From the NCBI GenBank assembly GCA_002197545.1, contig NFUO01000280.1, positions 124,001 to 188,000 on the forward strand: DNA of 64,000 nt. Direction: 5' to 3'. The notes under the pieces are model-generated. The model was not told the DNA's origin and searched no databases. It worked only from the letters and a program-made list of their open reading frames with translations. The first letter of the stretch is position 1. Each line of letters opens with the position of its first letter. Shown here one piece after another: positions 37,456 to 45,593 of the stretch. The position numbers were made by a program, and so were the translations under genes. This DNA comes from Acidobacteria subdivision 2 bacterium RH1 MAG20 (GTDB lineage: Bacteria > Acidobacteriota > Terriglobia > Terriglobales > Acidobacteriaceae).

Positions 37456-39140
37456 GGAACCATCTCCGCTGCGGAGACCGTATCCAGATCAAGCGTAGGT
37501 TTATCTCCGGCATTGATGGTGACCGTGCGGACATGCGTAGCAAAATGCGCAAGGGTAGCCGGATCGCCGTAATCGGCAGAGTGCCGTTGTTCAAATGCAA
37601 TGGCCTGGTAAGTTCCAGGCGGAAGGGAAGCATCGCTATATAAACCCTGCGTATTGCCCTGCACGGTAAAGACCGTCTTTGCGCTGGGGAACGTAGGAAT
37701 CAGATAGACCGTGCAGGAAGCCGGAAGACCGCCAAGCTTACAGGTGCCCTGAAGACTCGCCGTTTGATTGCTGACTGTAATACGGATAGGTGTACCACCT
37801 GCGCCCGGACCAATGACAAGGTCCTGCTGCAGCAGATCCGACGCTCCATAGCCAGCCGACTTTATATACCACGCACCACTGCTGCGCGCTCGAAGCCGGT
37901 AACTGCCCGGCGGAACGGTGAAGGCTACCGTGCTGTCTCTCTGTGGAGCAAGCTGGATTGTGGAGTTGAGCACATCGGAATCGGACTCCACGTTTTCGAG
38001 CGTCAGACCAAGTTGTCGCAGGTTTGGCTGCGAATTATCGGACGTTGCGCTTCCATCCACTTGAAGCTCGACAGGCAGTGTTGGCACAGGCGCCAAGTGG
38101 AACACTACGCCTGAGACATCATGGTCCGTGATGGTAACTGTAGTTTCAGCCTGTTCGGTTCCATCAGGAGACATGACGTCAGCAGTGAGCCTGTACGTGC
38201 CACTTGGAAGCTCCAACCGAGTTCCACCGGAAGAATTGGAGCGTGGCATATTAACGGGCATTGGAATGGCCACGCCATTACTGGTACGCGCAGTGATTCT
38301 GGGAAAGCCGCGTGCCAGATTGGCATCGAACGTCGCCGTGACGGTATAAGACTTGCTGGTGACCGGTCGAAGGTCGAAGCTCTGTTCTTCGCCGCTATGT
38401 ATAGAAATAAAATCTGATAAATTGGATGAGCTTTGTGAGGGAACTATGAGAGGCAAAATGACTTGGCCAGTTTGATATCGAGCGACGTACATGGATTCCA
38501 GCTTGTAATCCCCAGGGGGCACCGTCAGTCGAAACCTGCCATGAAAATCTGTCTGGCTCTGTCCAACAGGGGACCAACGGTGTCCAGCATCATCGAAGAC
38601 GCTTCTGCGCGCACTCACAAGGACATGTGGCAACGGTTCGCCATCGGCCGCTGTGACCGTCCCGGTAAAGATGGCCTCAGGATAGAGCCGCAGTTCCAGC
38701 GGATGAGCAATCTGGTCCGTATGCAGGAACATGCCCGAAGCCCCCTCCGGATCAATGTTGGAATAAAAGCCTGGCTTGATGACCTGAAGGTTGCCAGCGG
38801 TATCCGTAACCTGGTCAAACTCGAAGTTGCCATCATGATTGGTCAGCATCGCACGGTCATTGAAGCGCACAAGGGCACGTGGGACAGGCAATCCGGTGAT
38901 GGCATTCACCACTCGTCCTGAGATTGTGGCCGAACTGTTAGAGTTCGTAGCCGTCAAGCCGGAGGCGCCTTGAACTTGAGCCAGTAGACCAGGCGCCCAT
39001 ATCGCGCCCACTGCAAGCGCGCAGCAGAAGAGAGCATGGGGTCGGAATCGCAATGGTGAACTCACTTTGCCTGGTCGCACAACCCCTCGCAATAGGTCAG
39101 AAATGAGACTATCCGAGATCGCTATTCGTGAGGATTGCAA
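37452..39140 (-). CDS. Secreted carboxypeptidase-regulatory-like repeat protein
   Basis: This 562-residue protein has the same build as the downstream neighbour: an exported N-terminus (hydrophobic stretch about 34-54, after a polar leader), then regulatory-like modules such as ISGRVVNAITGLPVPRALVRFNDRAMLTNHDGNFEFDQVT and FTGTVTAADGEPLPHVLVSARR...TDFHGRFRLTVPPGDYKLESM, ending with a region rich in PPGSYRLR/PPGTYQAI turns. A signal peptide would be shorter if translation began at a later codon, but no better start with a ribosome-binding site is evident. Function unknown; a surface or periplasmic scaffold is possible. Confidence 0.78.
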   Translation of the reverse strand: MQSSRIAISDSLISDLLRGVVRPGKVSSPLRFRPHALFCCALAVGAIWAPGLLAQVQGASGLTATNSNSSATISGRVVNAITGLPVPRALVRFNDRAMLTNHDGNFEFDQVTDTAGNLQVIKPGFYSNIDPEGASGMFLHTDQIAHPLELRLYPEAIFTGTVTAADGEPLPHVLVSARRSVFDDAGHRWSPVGQSQTDFHGRFRLTVPPGDYKLESMYVARYQTGQVILPLIVPSQSSSNLSDFISIHSGEEQSFDLRPVTSKSYTVTATFDANLARGFPRITARTSNGVAIPMPVNMPRSNSSGGTRLELPSGTYRLTADVMSPDGTEQAETTVTITDHDVSGVVFHLAPVPTLPVELQVDGSATSDNSQPNLRQLGLTLENVESDSDVLNSTIQLAPQRDSTVAFTVPPGSYRLRARSSGAWYIKSAGYGASDLLQQDLVIGPGAGGTPIRITVSNQTASLQGTCKLGGLPASCTVYLIPTFPSAKTVFTVQGNTQGLYSDASLPPGTYQAIAFEQRHSADYGDPATLAHFATHVRTVTINAGDKPTLDLDTVSAAEMVP

Positions 39141-39305
39141 GTGGAGGTGTCATCTTGCATTGATATCAGCTTATCGGTCCGCTCAATATTTAATGTCCGA
39201 TAACACATATTATGTATATTCAGGTCAGTAATGCGTCCAGCCCCACTAATAAAGTCCCATTCCTGCCTTTGATACTATCGTTTTAGTCCTCCCTTCTGAG
39301 TCTTC

Positions 39306-40481
39306 ATGCGAATTGTTCAAGCTGTCTTTGGCGTCTTCCACCACTTCGAGCTTGCACGAGAATTCGAGCGTCGCAGCCATTTATCCGCCATCTATTCCAC
39401 CTTCCCCTGGCAACGCCTCAAACGCGAAGGTCTCCCGCACAGTAAGGTCCAAACCTTCCCCTGGTTTCATGTCCCGGAATATTTGCTGCAAAGGCAAGGT
39501 ATTCTCAGCAAACGGCTCGGCGACAACCTCGGGTATGCCAATGCACTCGCCTTCGATGAGTGGACGCGCCGTCGTATCCCTGCCTGCGACGCTTTCATAG
39601 CGATCTCAGGCGCCGGACTGAAAACTGGACGTTTAGTGCAGCAGCGTGGCGGCAAGTTCATCTGCGATCGTGGATCATCGCACCAGCGTTACCAGGAACG
39701 TCTTGTCTCAGACGAATATCGTCGCTGGGGGGTCCATTTGCCAGTCTCAGACATCCGCGACACCCTCCGTGAAGAGCAGATCTACGAGGCGGCGGACGCA
39801 ATCACAGTTCCATCCAGATTCGCGGCCAGGTCGTTCATCGAAAGCGGCCTGCCTGCGGAAAAGATTCGGGTCATCCCCTATGGTGTACGGCTTGAGCGAT
39901 TCACCCGCACTGGCGAACCTCCGGCAGACCGATTCCAGGTCCTTTTCGCAGGCTCTGTCGGTCTGCGAAAAGGAATTCCCTATCTTCTCGAAGCCTTCGC
40001 CAAGGTTCGACACACTGCCAAGCGGCTGCGTATCGCCGGAGCCATGCATCCCGACCTCAAAACCGTACTGCATCGATTGCCCCAGGAAAACGTTGAATTT
40101 CTCGGTTCCGTCAAGCAGGATCGGCTGGCAGAACTGATGAGCACAAGCCACCTGATGGTCCTTCCCAGCCTTGAGGAAGGTCTCGCTCTGGTTCAGGGCC
40201 AGGCGTTGGCCTGCGGCTGCCCGGTTCTCTGCTCCACCAACACCGGCGGCGAGGACCTGTTTACCGACGGTGTCGAGGGCTTCATCGTCCCTATCCGCGA
40301 CGTAGCCGCGCTGACAGAAAAAATGCAACTCATCGCAGACAACCCTGCCCTTCAATCGAAGATGAGTGGAGCGGCCATCCAGCGCGTCCGCTCTCTTGGC
40401 GGCTGGAGCGACTATGGCGATCATTGGGAGACCTTCCTTCGGGAGCTTACTGTAAGTGGCCCGTCTCCCAGCCTTCGCTAG
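39306..40481 (+). CDS. Group 1 glycosyltransferase (GT4 fold)
   Basis: A GT-B glycosyltransferase of 391 residues. The C-terminal domain has the nucleotide-sugar-binding pattern: FAGSVGLRKGIPYLLEAF (about 218-235), VEFLGSVKQDRLAELM, then the E-x7-E-type segment SLEEGLALVQGQALACGCPVLCSTNTGGEDL. The N-terminal acceptor domain begins MRIVQAVFGVFHHFELAREFERR and includes an ICDRGSSHQRYQ segment seen in some acidobacterial and cyanobacterial transferases. Acceptor and sugar are unknown; glycan or glycolipid assembly is likely. Its 3' end overlaps the convergent thiS gene by 35 bases. Confidence 0.87.
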   Translation: MRIVQAVFGVFHHFELAREFERRSHLSAIYSTFPWQRLKREGLPHSKVQTFPWFHVPEYLLQRQGILSKRLGDNLGYANALAFDEWTRRRIPACDAFIAISGAGLKTGRLVQQRGGKFICDRGSSHQRYQERLVSDEYRRWGVHLPVSDIRDTLREEQIYEAADAITVPSRFAARSFIESGLPAEKIRVIPYGVRLERFTRTGEPPADRFQVLFAGSVGLRKGIPYLLEAFAKVRHTAKRLRIAGAMHPDLKTVLHRLPQENVEFLGSVKQDRLAELMSTSHLMVLPSLEEGLALVQGQALACGCPVLCSTNTGGEDLFTDGVEGFIVPIRDVAALTEKMQLIADNPALQSKMSGAAIQRVRSLGGWSDYGDHWETFLRELTVSGPSPSLR

Positions 40482-40695
40482 TCCCGCCGCCGACAAAGTG
40501 GACCACTTCAAGCCGATCCCCCGCATCCACGCCGGTCTGCGGCCAGGCGCTGCGCGAAACGACCTCTCCATTATGTTCAACCGCCACGCGATCTCCCTTC
40601 AATCCAAGTTCAGCGATCACCAGATCCAGGCTGGCCGGCTGCGAAAGTGTAGGAAAGGTGCGGGGCTGACCGTTGAGAACAAGCGTAAGAGGCAT
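40447..40695 (-). CDS. thiS: Sulfur carrier protein ThiS with C-terminal tail
   Basis: ThiS carries sulfur as a thiocarboxylate on its C-terminal glycine for thiazole formation in thiamine synthesis. The ubiquitin-like family pattern is clear: MPLTLVLNGQPR start, ELGLKGDRVAVEHNGEVVSRSAW middle and GDRLEVVHFVGGG near the end. Unusually, the GG (69-70) is not terminal: 12 residues (GTSEGWETGHLQ) follow before the stop. ThiF can activate only a free GG end, so either the tail is removed by a protease or this copy is inactive. The tail-coding part overlaps the 3' end of the glycosyltransferase gene. thiD lies 1.2 kb upstream on the same strand; thiG and thiF are not in the window. Confidence 0.82.
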   Translation of the reverse strand: MPLTLVLNGQPRTFPTLSQPASLDLVIAELGLKGDRVAVEHNGEVVSRSAWPQTGVDAGDRLEVVHFVGGGTSEGWETGHLQ

Positions 40696-40732
40696 GGCAC
40701 TTCAAGGGTAGCAAAAATTTAGCGCCCACCTT

Positions 40733-41092
40733 CTAATGCGCCCGCTTGCTCACAGTGCCAGCGAGCCACGCCTTCAGGCGTCTGCCAACCGGGACAATCT
40801 CCTCGCACTCGGAAAAGACGCAACGGCTGAGCCGCATCAGGATGTCAACCGCTTCGGTATCGGCCTTTGTCGCCGGCTCGCCAATCAGGGCCATCCGCGA
40901 ATCGACCAGATACTCCACCGCGTGGCCCAGCTTCTCCAGTGCGCGGCCCTGGAACGGACTGGGGCGACGCCGAATGACCTGCTTTGGCGCGGCAGACACA
41001 TCACGGGACGCACCAACTCTATCCTTGCGGGCTGCCGTCACATCGTCAACCGAAGCTGAACACGCACAGGGAAAAGATGCTGCCGTAGCCAT
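40733..41092 (-). CDS. Conserved-looking hypothetical protein
   Basis: A protein of 119 residues. The first 45 or so are Ala/Ser/Arg-rich and probably disordered; residues about 50-112 look like three amphipathic helices (GRALEKLGHAVEYLVDSRMAL, ADTEAVDILMRLSRCVFSECEEI, GRRLKAWLAG). No family is recognised. GGAGG lies ten bases before ATG 41092. Plus-strand frames cover the same DNA, but the helical, well-mixed composition favours this one. It lies between thiS and the secreted protein gene, all on the minus strand. Confidence 0.55.
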   Translation of the reverse strand: MATAASFPCACSASVDDVTAARKDRVGASRDVSAAPKQVIRRRPSPFQGRALEKLGHAVEYLVDSRMALIGEPATKADTEAVDILMRLSRCVFSECEEIVPVGRRLKAWLAGTVSKRAH

Positions 41093-41169
41093 GCCGATAA
41101 ATCCTCCGTCAGAGTCTTCATCGGCATCATTCTTCGGTACATTATTTTAAAAACACCGGCAATGTTGCT

Positions 41170-41874
41170 CTATTGCTTCGTCATCTTCAAATCAGTGACC
41201 ACACCTTCGGTGTTATGGGCAAAGCGAATTCCGTAGACCCCATCGGTGGACTTCAGCTTTCCAGTGGTCACCAGTTCGGATTTGTCGTAGCCCGCAACGA
41301 CGGTGCCATTGATCGAGCACTCCACGCGGCCATCTTTCACAGATAGCGCGATCTGCTGCGTCACCGGTTGCCCTGGCCCGGCAGCCTTGTGCACCGCGTC
41401 CGATTCACCTCTCCGCCCGTTCATCGCAAACGGCTCCGGCCCAAATCCGCGCACGATGAACGTGCCATTCCCATACGCCGCGCAGTACAGATAGCTCTCC
41501 TGTGCAGTTCCCATATCGTTGCCGGCAATGACGATGCCATAGGGGTGCGGATGGGTGTTCAGGTTCATGTACTTTGGCTCGGCAAACGTCGCGCTCACCG
41601 TGTAATTCCCTGCCGCTTTATCGGCTGGGTTCCAGTAGGTTACCGCTGGCCCCGTCGTGACACGGAGCGCGTTGCCCTCCTCGGTCAGCTTGGCGTCCTT
41701 GATGGTCTGCCCAGCCTTCTCCGCGTTGGCGTCGATCTTTCCCGTCCAGCCCGGCGCCGAGATGCCGCCGCCTGCAATGGAGCGGGAGGTCTCTCCTTGT
41801 CCCTGTGCGTTGGCAACCGCAGGAACGAGGAGAGCGATAGCGACTGCAATGGTGGAACAGTGTATGTGGCGCAT
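41170..41874 (-). CDS. Secreted concanavalin-like (DUF1080-type) hypothetical protein
   Basis: An exported protein of 234 residues with a signal peptide (1-22, ending VANAQ). The rest looks like a beta-sandwich lectin/glucanase-like fold: NYTVSATFAEP, PYGIVIAGNDM, YLYCAAYGNGTFIVRGFG, VTQQIALSVKDGRVECSINGTVVAGYDKSEL and GVYGIRFAHNTEGVVTDLKM resemble the pattern of 3-keto-disaccharide-hydrolase-like (DUF1080) and laminin-G-like domains. Catalytic residues cannot be named. ATG 41874 follows AAAGGAAA and directly precedes the signal peptide, so it is preferred over the in-frame start at 41949. It lies 61 bases after thiD. Confidence 0.7.
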   Translation of the reverse strand: MRHIHCSTIAVAIALLVPAVANAQGQGETSRSIAGGGISAPGWTGKIDANAEKAGQTIKDAKLTEEGNALRVTTGPAVTYWNPADKAAGNYTVSATFAEPKYMNLNTHPHPYGIVIAGNDMGTAQESYLYCAAYGNGTFIVRGFGPEPFAMNGRRGESDAVHKAAGPGQPVTQQIALSVKDGRVECSINGTVVAGYDKSELVTTGKLKSTDGVYGIRFAHNTEGVVTDLKMTKQ

Positions 41875-41935
41875 GGAATTTCCTTTCGGGAAAGAAGTCT
41901 TTGACAACTCGGAATTATAAGAGCTTTCAACAAAA

Positions 41936-42751
41936 TTAGCGGGAAACATGAAAACGCCCCAGCGGCCACAGATGGTTTAGCGGGCCACGCCCATGACCCA
42001 GCGCCGTGGCTGTCCGTATAGCTTCGGCGACGTATAGCTTAGCTCCCACTGCAGCTTCATAGGGTGACTTCCCCTGCACCAGACCACTGAGCAACGCGCT
42101 TGAAAGCGCACAGCCTGTTCCATGTGTCGAGGTCGAATCAATCCGCGTCCCCGGCAGCCACCACGTCCCTCCGCCGACGGTCAGCAGAAAATCATCCGGC
42201 GTCGTCAGGTGGCCTCCGGTCGCCATGACGTTCAGTCCGGGCCAGCAGCCTTGAAGCTGCGCCGCGGCTTCCGGTAGATCGCGTCGCTCAATGGCCTGTC
42301 TTCCAGTCAGAATTCCCAACTCCTCCAGGTTCGGCGTTACCCAGTCGACCAGAGGCAGTAGCCGCTCCCTAAGTGTTTCTACTCCAACAGGTTCGAGCAA
42401 TTCCCTTCCCGAACTCGATCGCAGAACCGGATCGAGAACCACGGCAACCCGCTCTCCCCGGCTCCTTAAATCACCAAGAAAGTCCGAAACAGCAGCAACA
42501 GTCTCCCCCCTGGCAAGCATCCCAATTTTTATGCCAACTACCGGAAGGTCGGATTGGAGACAGTCGAGCGTCGATCGTAGTGTTTCTGGCCGTATCGGAT
42601 GCGCCTCCTGCACTCCCATGGTCGACTGCACCGTCAAGCTGGTAATGCACGAAGTTCCAAACAGACCATACGCTGCGAACACCATCAGGTCTGCCGTCAC
42701 CCCGGCACCCGAAGAGGGGTCAAACCCGGCAATCGTCAAAACAGTCTGCAT
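41936..42751 (-). CDS. thiD: Hydroxymethylpyrimidine/phosphomethylpyrimidine kinase
   Basis: ThiD phosphorylates HMP and HMP-phosphate to HMP diphosphate for thiamine synthesis. The ribokinase-fold motifs are present: TIAGFDPSSGAGVTADL (6-22), IKIGML, VVLDPVLRSSSGREL, TPNLEELGILTG and the C-terminal anion hole/catalytic region STHGTGCALSSAL. Length (271) is typical. No Shine-Dalgarno sequence is visible before ATG 42751; the upstream strand reads CCTCC rather than GGAGG, so initiation may be weak. No TPP riboswitch was seen in the 250-base gap upstream (42752-43001), which otherwise shows only an A/T-rich palindrome near 42770. Confidence 0.92.
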   Translation of the reverse strand: MQTVLTIAGFDPSSGAGVTADLMVFAAYGLFGTSCITSLTVQSTMGVQEAHPIRPETLRSTLDCLQSDLPVVGIKIGMLARGETVAAVSDFLGDLRSRGERVAVVLDPVLRSSSGRELLEPVGVETLRERLLPLVDWVTPNLEELGILTGRQAIERRDLPEAAAQLQGCWPGLNVMATGGHLTTPDDFLLTVGGGTWWLPGTRIDSTSTHGTGCALSSALLSGLVQGKSPYEAAVGAKLYVAEAIRTATALGHGRGPLNHLWPLGRFHVSR

Positions 42752-43001
42752 TTTCGGAGGAGGAACCAGAAAAAGGCCTTTTTTTGCCCTTTTCCAAAAA
42801 ATAACAGCATATTGCCGGATTGTCTCTTAATGGGTCAATTGAGCGTTAAAACCCTCTCATTTGGGCGAATAACGGATTTCCCTCTCTCGATTTTCTATAG
42901 CACAAAGAGGATGGGTCCAGCAAGGCTGGTTGTCACTTAAATGCATATGGATGTTTGACTTGCATGGTTCAACTCAAGACAATAATGACTGGAGCTAATG
43001 C

Positions 43002-43526
43002 ATGAAGATGATTCCTTCCAAAATACGCGACCGCAAGGTCACTATGATGAAAGGCGGAGTTGCCATCGTAACGTTGGCGCTTGCTCTCGGTGTCGCGGCT
43101 TCCGCAAGCGACCCTGCTCCGGCTGCAAATCAAAATACCAAGACCGCAAAGACCGCCAAATCGAGGCACTGGTTTCAAATCGGCACAGCATCCTGGTACG
43201 GACGGCATTTTCAGGGGCGCACCACCGCCAATGGCGAGTCGTACAACATGTTTGCCCTTACCTGCGCCCACCGCAGCCTCCCCCTGGGGAGCTGGATCAG
43301 GGTTACCAACCTCAGAAACCACAAATCCATCTTTGTCCGCGTAAACGACCGTGGCCCCGTGCCCGAGAACCGGATCGTCGACCTGTCGTATGCCGCAGCC
43401 CACGCCGTAGGCATCAGCGGCCTCGGCAAAGTAAAGCTGGAACCAGTTCGGGACGGTGATCCCGAGCTTGCGAAAGAACTGATAGCTCAGCTCCACATTC
43501 CTCTTCTTCCCGTCGCTGGCGAATAA
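43002..43526 (+). CDS. rlpA: RlpA-like double-psi beta-barrel protein
   Basis: An exported protein of 174 residues. After a signal peptide (about 1-36) comes a short linker and a DPBB domain of RlpA type: GTASWYGRHFQGRTTANGESYN, LTCAHRSLPLGSWIRVTNLRNHKSIFVRVNDRGP and RIVDLSYAAAHAVGI. RlpA proteins are lytic transglycosylases or scaffold proteins that act on denuded glycan strands at the septum. The C-terminal SPOR domain of E. coli RlpA is missing, as in many short relatives. A likely alternative start is Met 15 (MMKGG), nearer the hydrophobic core. It is followed after 55 bases by pyrF. Confidence 0.88.
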   Translation: MKMIPSKIRDRKVTMMKGGVAIVTLALALGVAASASDPAPAANQNTKTAKTAKSRHWFQIGTASWYGRHFQGRTTANGESYNMFALTCAHRSLPLGSWIRVTNLRNHKSIFVRVNDRGPVPENRIVDLSYAAAHAVGISGLGKVKLEPVRDGDPELAKELIAQLHIPLLPVAGE

Positions 43527-43581
43527 GGATTTACGGTTTTTCCTCTCCTGAATCTTTCCTCAGCCAATTAGACTGGTTCCT

Positions 43582-44322
43582 GTGGAGCCATCAACCAGCA
43601 AATCTCTCGTCTCGGACCCAAAAGACCGACTCGCCGTCGCCCTCGACTTCCCTTCCGGAGAGTCTGCCCTTGAACTGGTAGACCGTCTGGCCGATACCTG
43701 CCGATGGTTCAAGGTAGGCATGGAACTCTACTATGCTGCCGGTAACGCGTTTGTCGAGGCCCTCCTCAACCGAGGCTTTCAGGTCTTCCTCGACCTGAAG
43801 CTCCATGACATCCCCAACACAGTCGCCGGAGCCGTACGCTCCGCAACCCAGGCTGGCGCATCGCTGCTGACCATCCATGCAGGCGGCGGCCCGGCCATGA
43901 TGGCAGCCGCTACCAAAGCAGCAGCAGCCCCAGGCGCACCCCGCCTCCTGGCCGTCACAGTCCTCACCAGCATGGACGTTCACGAGCTGGCAGCCGTAGG
44001 CATAACCTCCTCTCCTGCCGAACAGGTCCTGCGCCTCGCCAGACTGGCTCAGCAGGCCGGAATCAACGGAATGGTCTGCTCTGCCGAAGAGGTAGGCATC
44101 CTGCGCGCCGAGCTAGGGAAGGAAATCCTGCTGGTCATCCCCGGAATTCGCCCCATCGGCAGCGACATTGGCGACCAGAAGCGCATAGCCACCCCCACGA
44201 TCGCCATTGAGCGCGGAGCTTCTATGCTTGTGGTTGGCCGCCCTATCACCCGTGCCGCAGACCCAGCAGAAGCCGCCCAATCCATCCTCAAAGAGATCGC
44301 TCAGGCCATTGAGCCCCGTTGA
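43582..44322 (+). CDS. pyrF: Orotidine-5'-phosphate decarboxylase
   Basis: PyrF decarboxylates OMP to UMP, the last step of de novo pyrimidine synthesis, which begins in this window with carAB. The catalytic array D71-x-K73-x-x-D76 (FLDLKLHDIPNTV) is intact, and the early VALDFPSGE and late VIPGIRP and VVGRPITRAADP phosphate-binding segments are typical of group I enzymes. Length is 246. The start is taken as GTG 43582; no clear ribosome-binding site is seen, and the first 12 residues are not conserved, so a start some codons later is possible. A double-stem terminator follows. Confidence 0.94.
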   Translation: MEPSTSKSLVSDPKDRLAVALDFPSGESALELVDRLADTCRWFKVGMELYYAAGNAFVEALLNRGFQVFLDLKLHDIPNTVAGAVRSATQAGASLLTIHAGGGPAMMAAATKAAAAPGAPRLLAVTVLTSMDVHELAAVGITSSPAEQVLRLARLAQQAGINGMVCSAEEVGILRAELGKEILLVIPGIRPIGSDIGDQKRIATPTIAIERGASMLVVGRPITRAADPAEAAQSILKEIAQAIEPR

Positions 44323-44359
44323 AGCCCCCAAAAGCGGCTGTTTCCAAGCCATAACGAAC

Positions 44360-44404
44360 AAAGCCCCTGAACCGCAGCTAAAAAGCTGCAATTCAGGGCT
44401 TTTT
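44360..44404. terminator. Double-stem terminator between pyrF and the DDAH-like gene
   Basis: The outer stem pairs AAAGCCCCTGAA (44360-44371) with TTCAGGGCTTT (44392-44402), with one bulged C; the inner stem pairs GCAGCT (44374-44379) with AGCTGC (44384-44389). A T-run follows (TTTTTCTTT). It lies between convergent genes and could work in both directions. Confidence 0.8.
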
Positions 44405-44415
44405 CTTTCGTAGAA

Positions 44416-45321
44416 TCAGGCCTTAACCGCTGAAGCATGAGTAACATCCATATCGCTCAGCCGCAAAACCAGCGATTTGGCAGATCCACCACCGCAAATA
44501 AACTCGCTCAGGTCTATCTCCGCCACATCATATCCTTGATTCGTAAGGCGTTGCGCCAGGTCGGTCTCCACCTTGCCCATCAGAATATTGCGTCCCACAT
44601 TGATCAAATTGCAGGCAAACTGCGTGGCCTCAGCTTCGTTGACCACAATTTGCTTTTCCGCACTATAAGCCGCTTCAATTCTGGCCAGCGAAGCCGCATC
44701 AAAGGCCTCCGGGAAGTAAAGCAGATGCCCACCGCTAAGCGGCGAAAAACAAAGGTCTAAGTGGTAAAAACGCGGATCAACCAGATGCAGCGAAGTGACG
44801 GAGGTATGCCACGCATCTGCAACATGTTTATGGCTTTGCTTGCAAGTCCGCGAACCATGCGCCGCCCAGAGTTGGTCTCCTTTGGCATTGAAGACAACAT
44901 CACCCTCGCCTTCAAAAGCCGTCTCCCGAGGAGTCTCCCATACCAGGAATCCAGCCTCCTGAAACCATCGCCGCATAGGCGGCTCTTCTGTCTGCCGCTG
45001 CGGATGAGCGAAGCTCGAAAGTGCGGCTATCCCATGCTGAACCAGCGCCGTATGTCCAACAAAAACCATGTCCGGAGATCCTTGTCGCGGGTGGAGCAGC
45101 CGGATATCGGCAATCTGCTGAAGCTGCTGATGCAGCATCTTCCATTGGGTAAATGCCGTGTCACGCGAGGGGCGGTGGAGGTTTCCTGCCATCCAGGGAT
45201 TGATGACGTAATTGACGTCATACCACTCCGGCGCGCACATCAGATACGTTGGGCGGTCGAAATGGGGTAAAGAAGCAAAACTAGAGGCCGGTGAAGCTGT
45301 TACAGGAGAAGCTGTGCTCAT
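44416..45321 (-). CDS. DDAH/arginine-deiminase-related amidinotransferase-fold protein
   Basis: The protein belongs to the guanidine-modifying superfamily (dimethylarginine dimethylaminohydrolase-like): LMCAPEWYDVNYVINPWM start, SPDMVFVGHTALV, FEGEGDVVF, DPRFYHLDLCFSPL with the catalytic His, FACNLINVG and the C-terminal SEFICGGGSAKSLVLRL. In related proteins I know, this last segment has the nucleophilic Cys where S283 stands here (GGxxKCLTL type). A different Cys (276) lies seven residues earlier. The enzyme may therefore be inactive, use another residue, or belong to a subgroup I cannot place. Length (301) is normal. It is divergent from wzi, with a palindrome-rich 272-base gap between. 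Confidence 0.78.
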   Translation of the reverse strand: MSTASPVTASPASSFASLPHFDRPTYLMCAPEWYDVNYVINPWMAGNLHRPSRDTAFTQWKMLHQQLQQIADIRLLHPRQGSPDMVFVGHTALVQHGIAALSSFAHPQRQTEEPPMRRWFQEAGFLVWETPRETAFEGEGDVVFNAKGDQLWAAHGSRTCKQSHKHVADAWHTSVTSLHLVDPRFYHLDLCFSPLSGGHLLYFPEAFDAASLARIEAAYSAEKQIVVNEAEATQFACNLINVGRNILMGKVETDLAQRLTNQGYDVAEIDLSEFICGGGSAKSLVLRLSDMDVTHASAVKA

Positions 45322-45387
45322 AATGCGTATTCCCTACTTTCCATATTGCCGTTGTAGAGTCTGCCCGTCGCAACAGATGATCGTCAA

Positions 45388-45407
45388 GTGTTGCAACACA
45401 AATTTGT
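45388..45407. promoter_or_regulatory. Overlapping palindromes, possible operator
   Basis: GTGTTGCAACAC (45388-45399) is a perfect 12-base palindrome and is overlapped by ACAAATTTGT (45398-45407), a perfect 10-base palindrome. They lie in the gap between the divergent DDAH-like and wzi genes, a place where a regulator could act on both. Confidence 0.35.
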
Positions 45408-45593
45408 TGTACGACTTTGGTTCGACGCAGACCAGCATGGAAAGGAAGTATCCATTCCGGTTCTGAAGATATAAAAAGACCGGCGATCCCAAGTAGCGTA
45501 AACGCTGCACTTGAGCATCAAAGACATATAAACATCGACAACAGCAGCGATTACACTGTAATTAGCGGTTTAAATCTGAGTTTTGAGGTACGA

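Noticed and set aside
42770..42785. AAAAAGGCCTTTTT palindrome with a T-run upstream of thiD
   Set aside because: The palindrome has no loop bases, so the hairpin would be short and weak; it also lies before, not after, the gene on that strand.
42752..43001. Possible TPP riboswitch before thiD
   Set aside because: I looked for the conserved CTGAGA and ACCTGA-type THI-box pieces here and before thiS and found neither.
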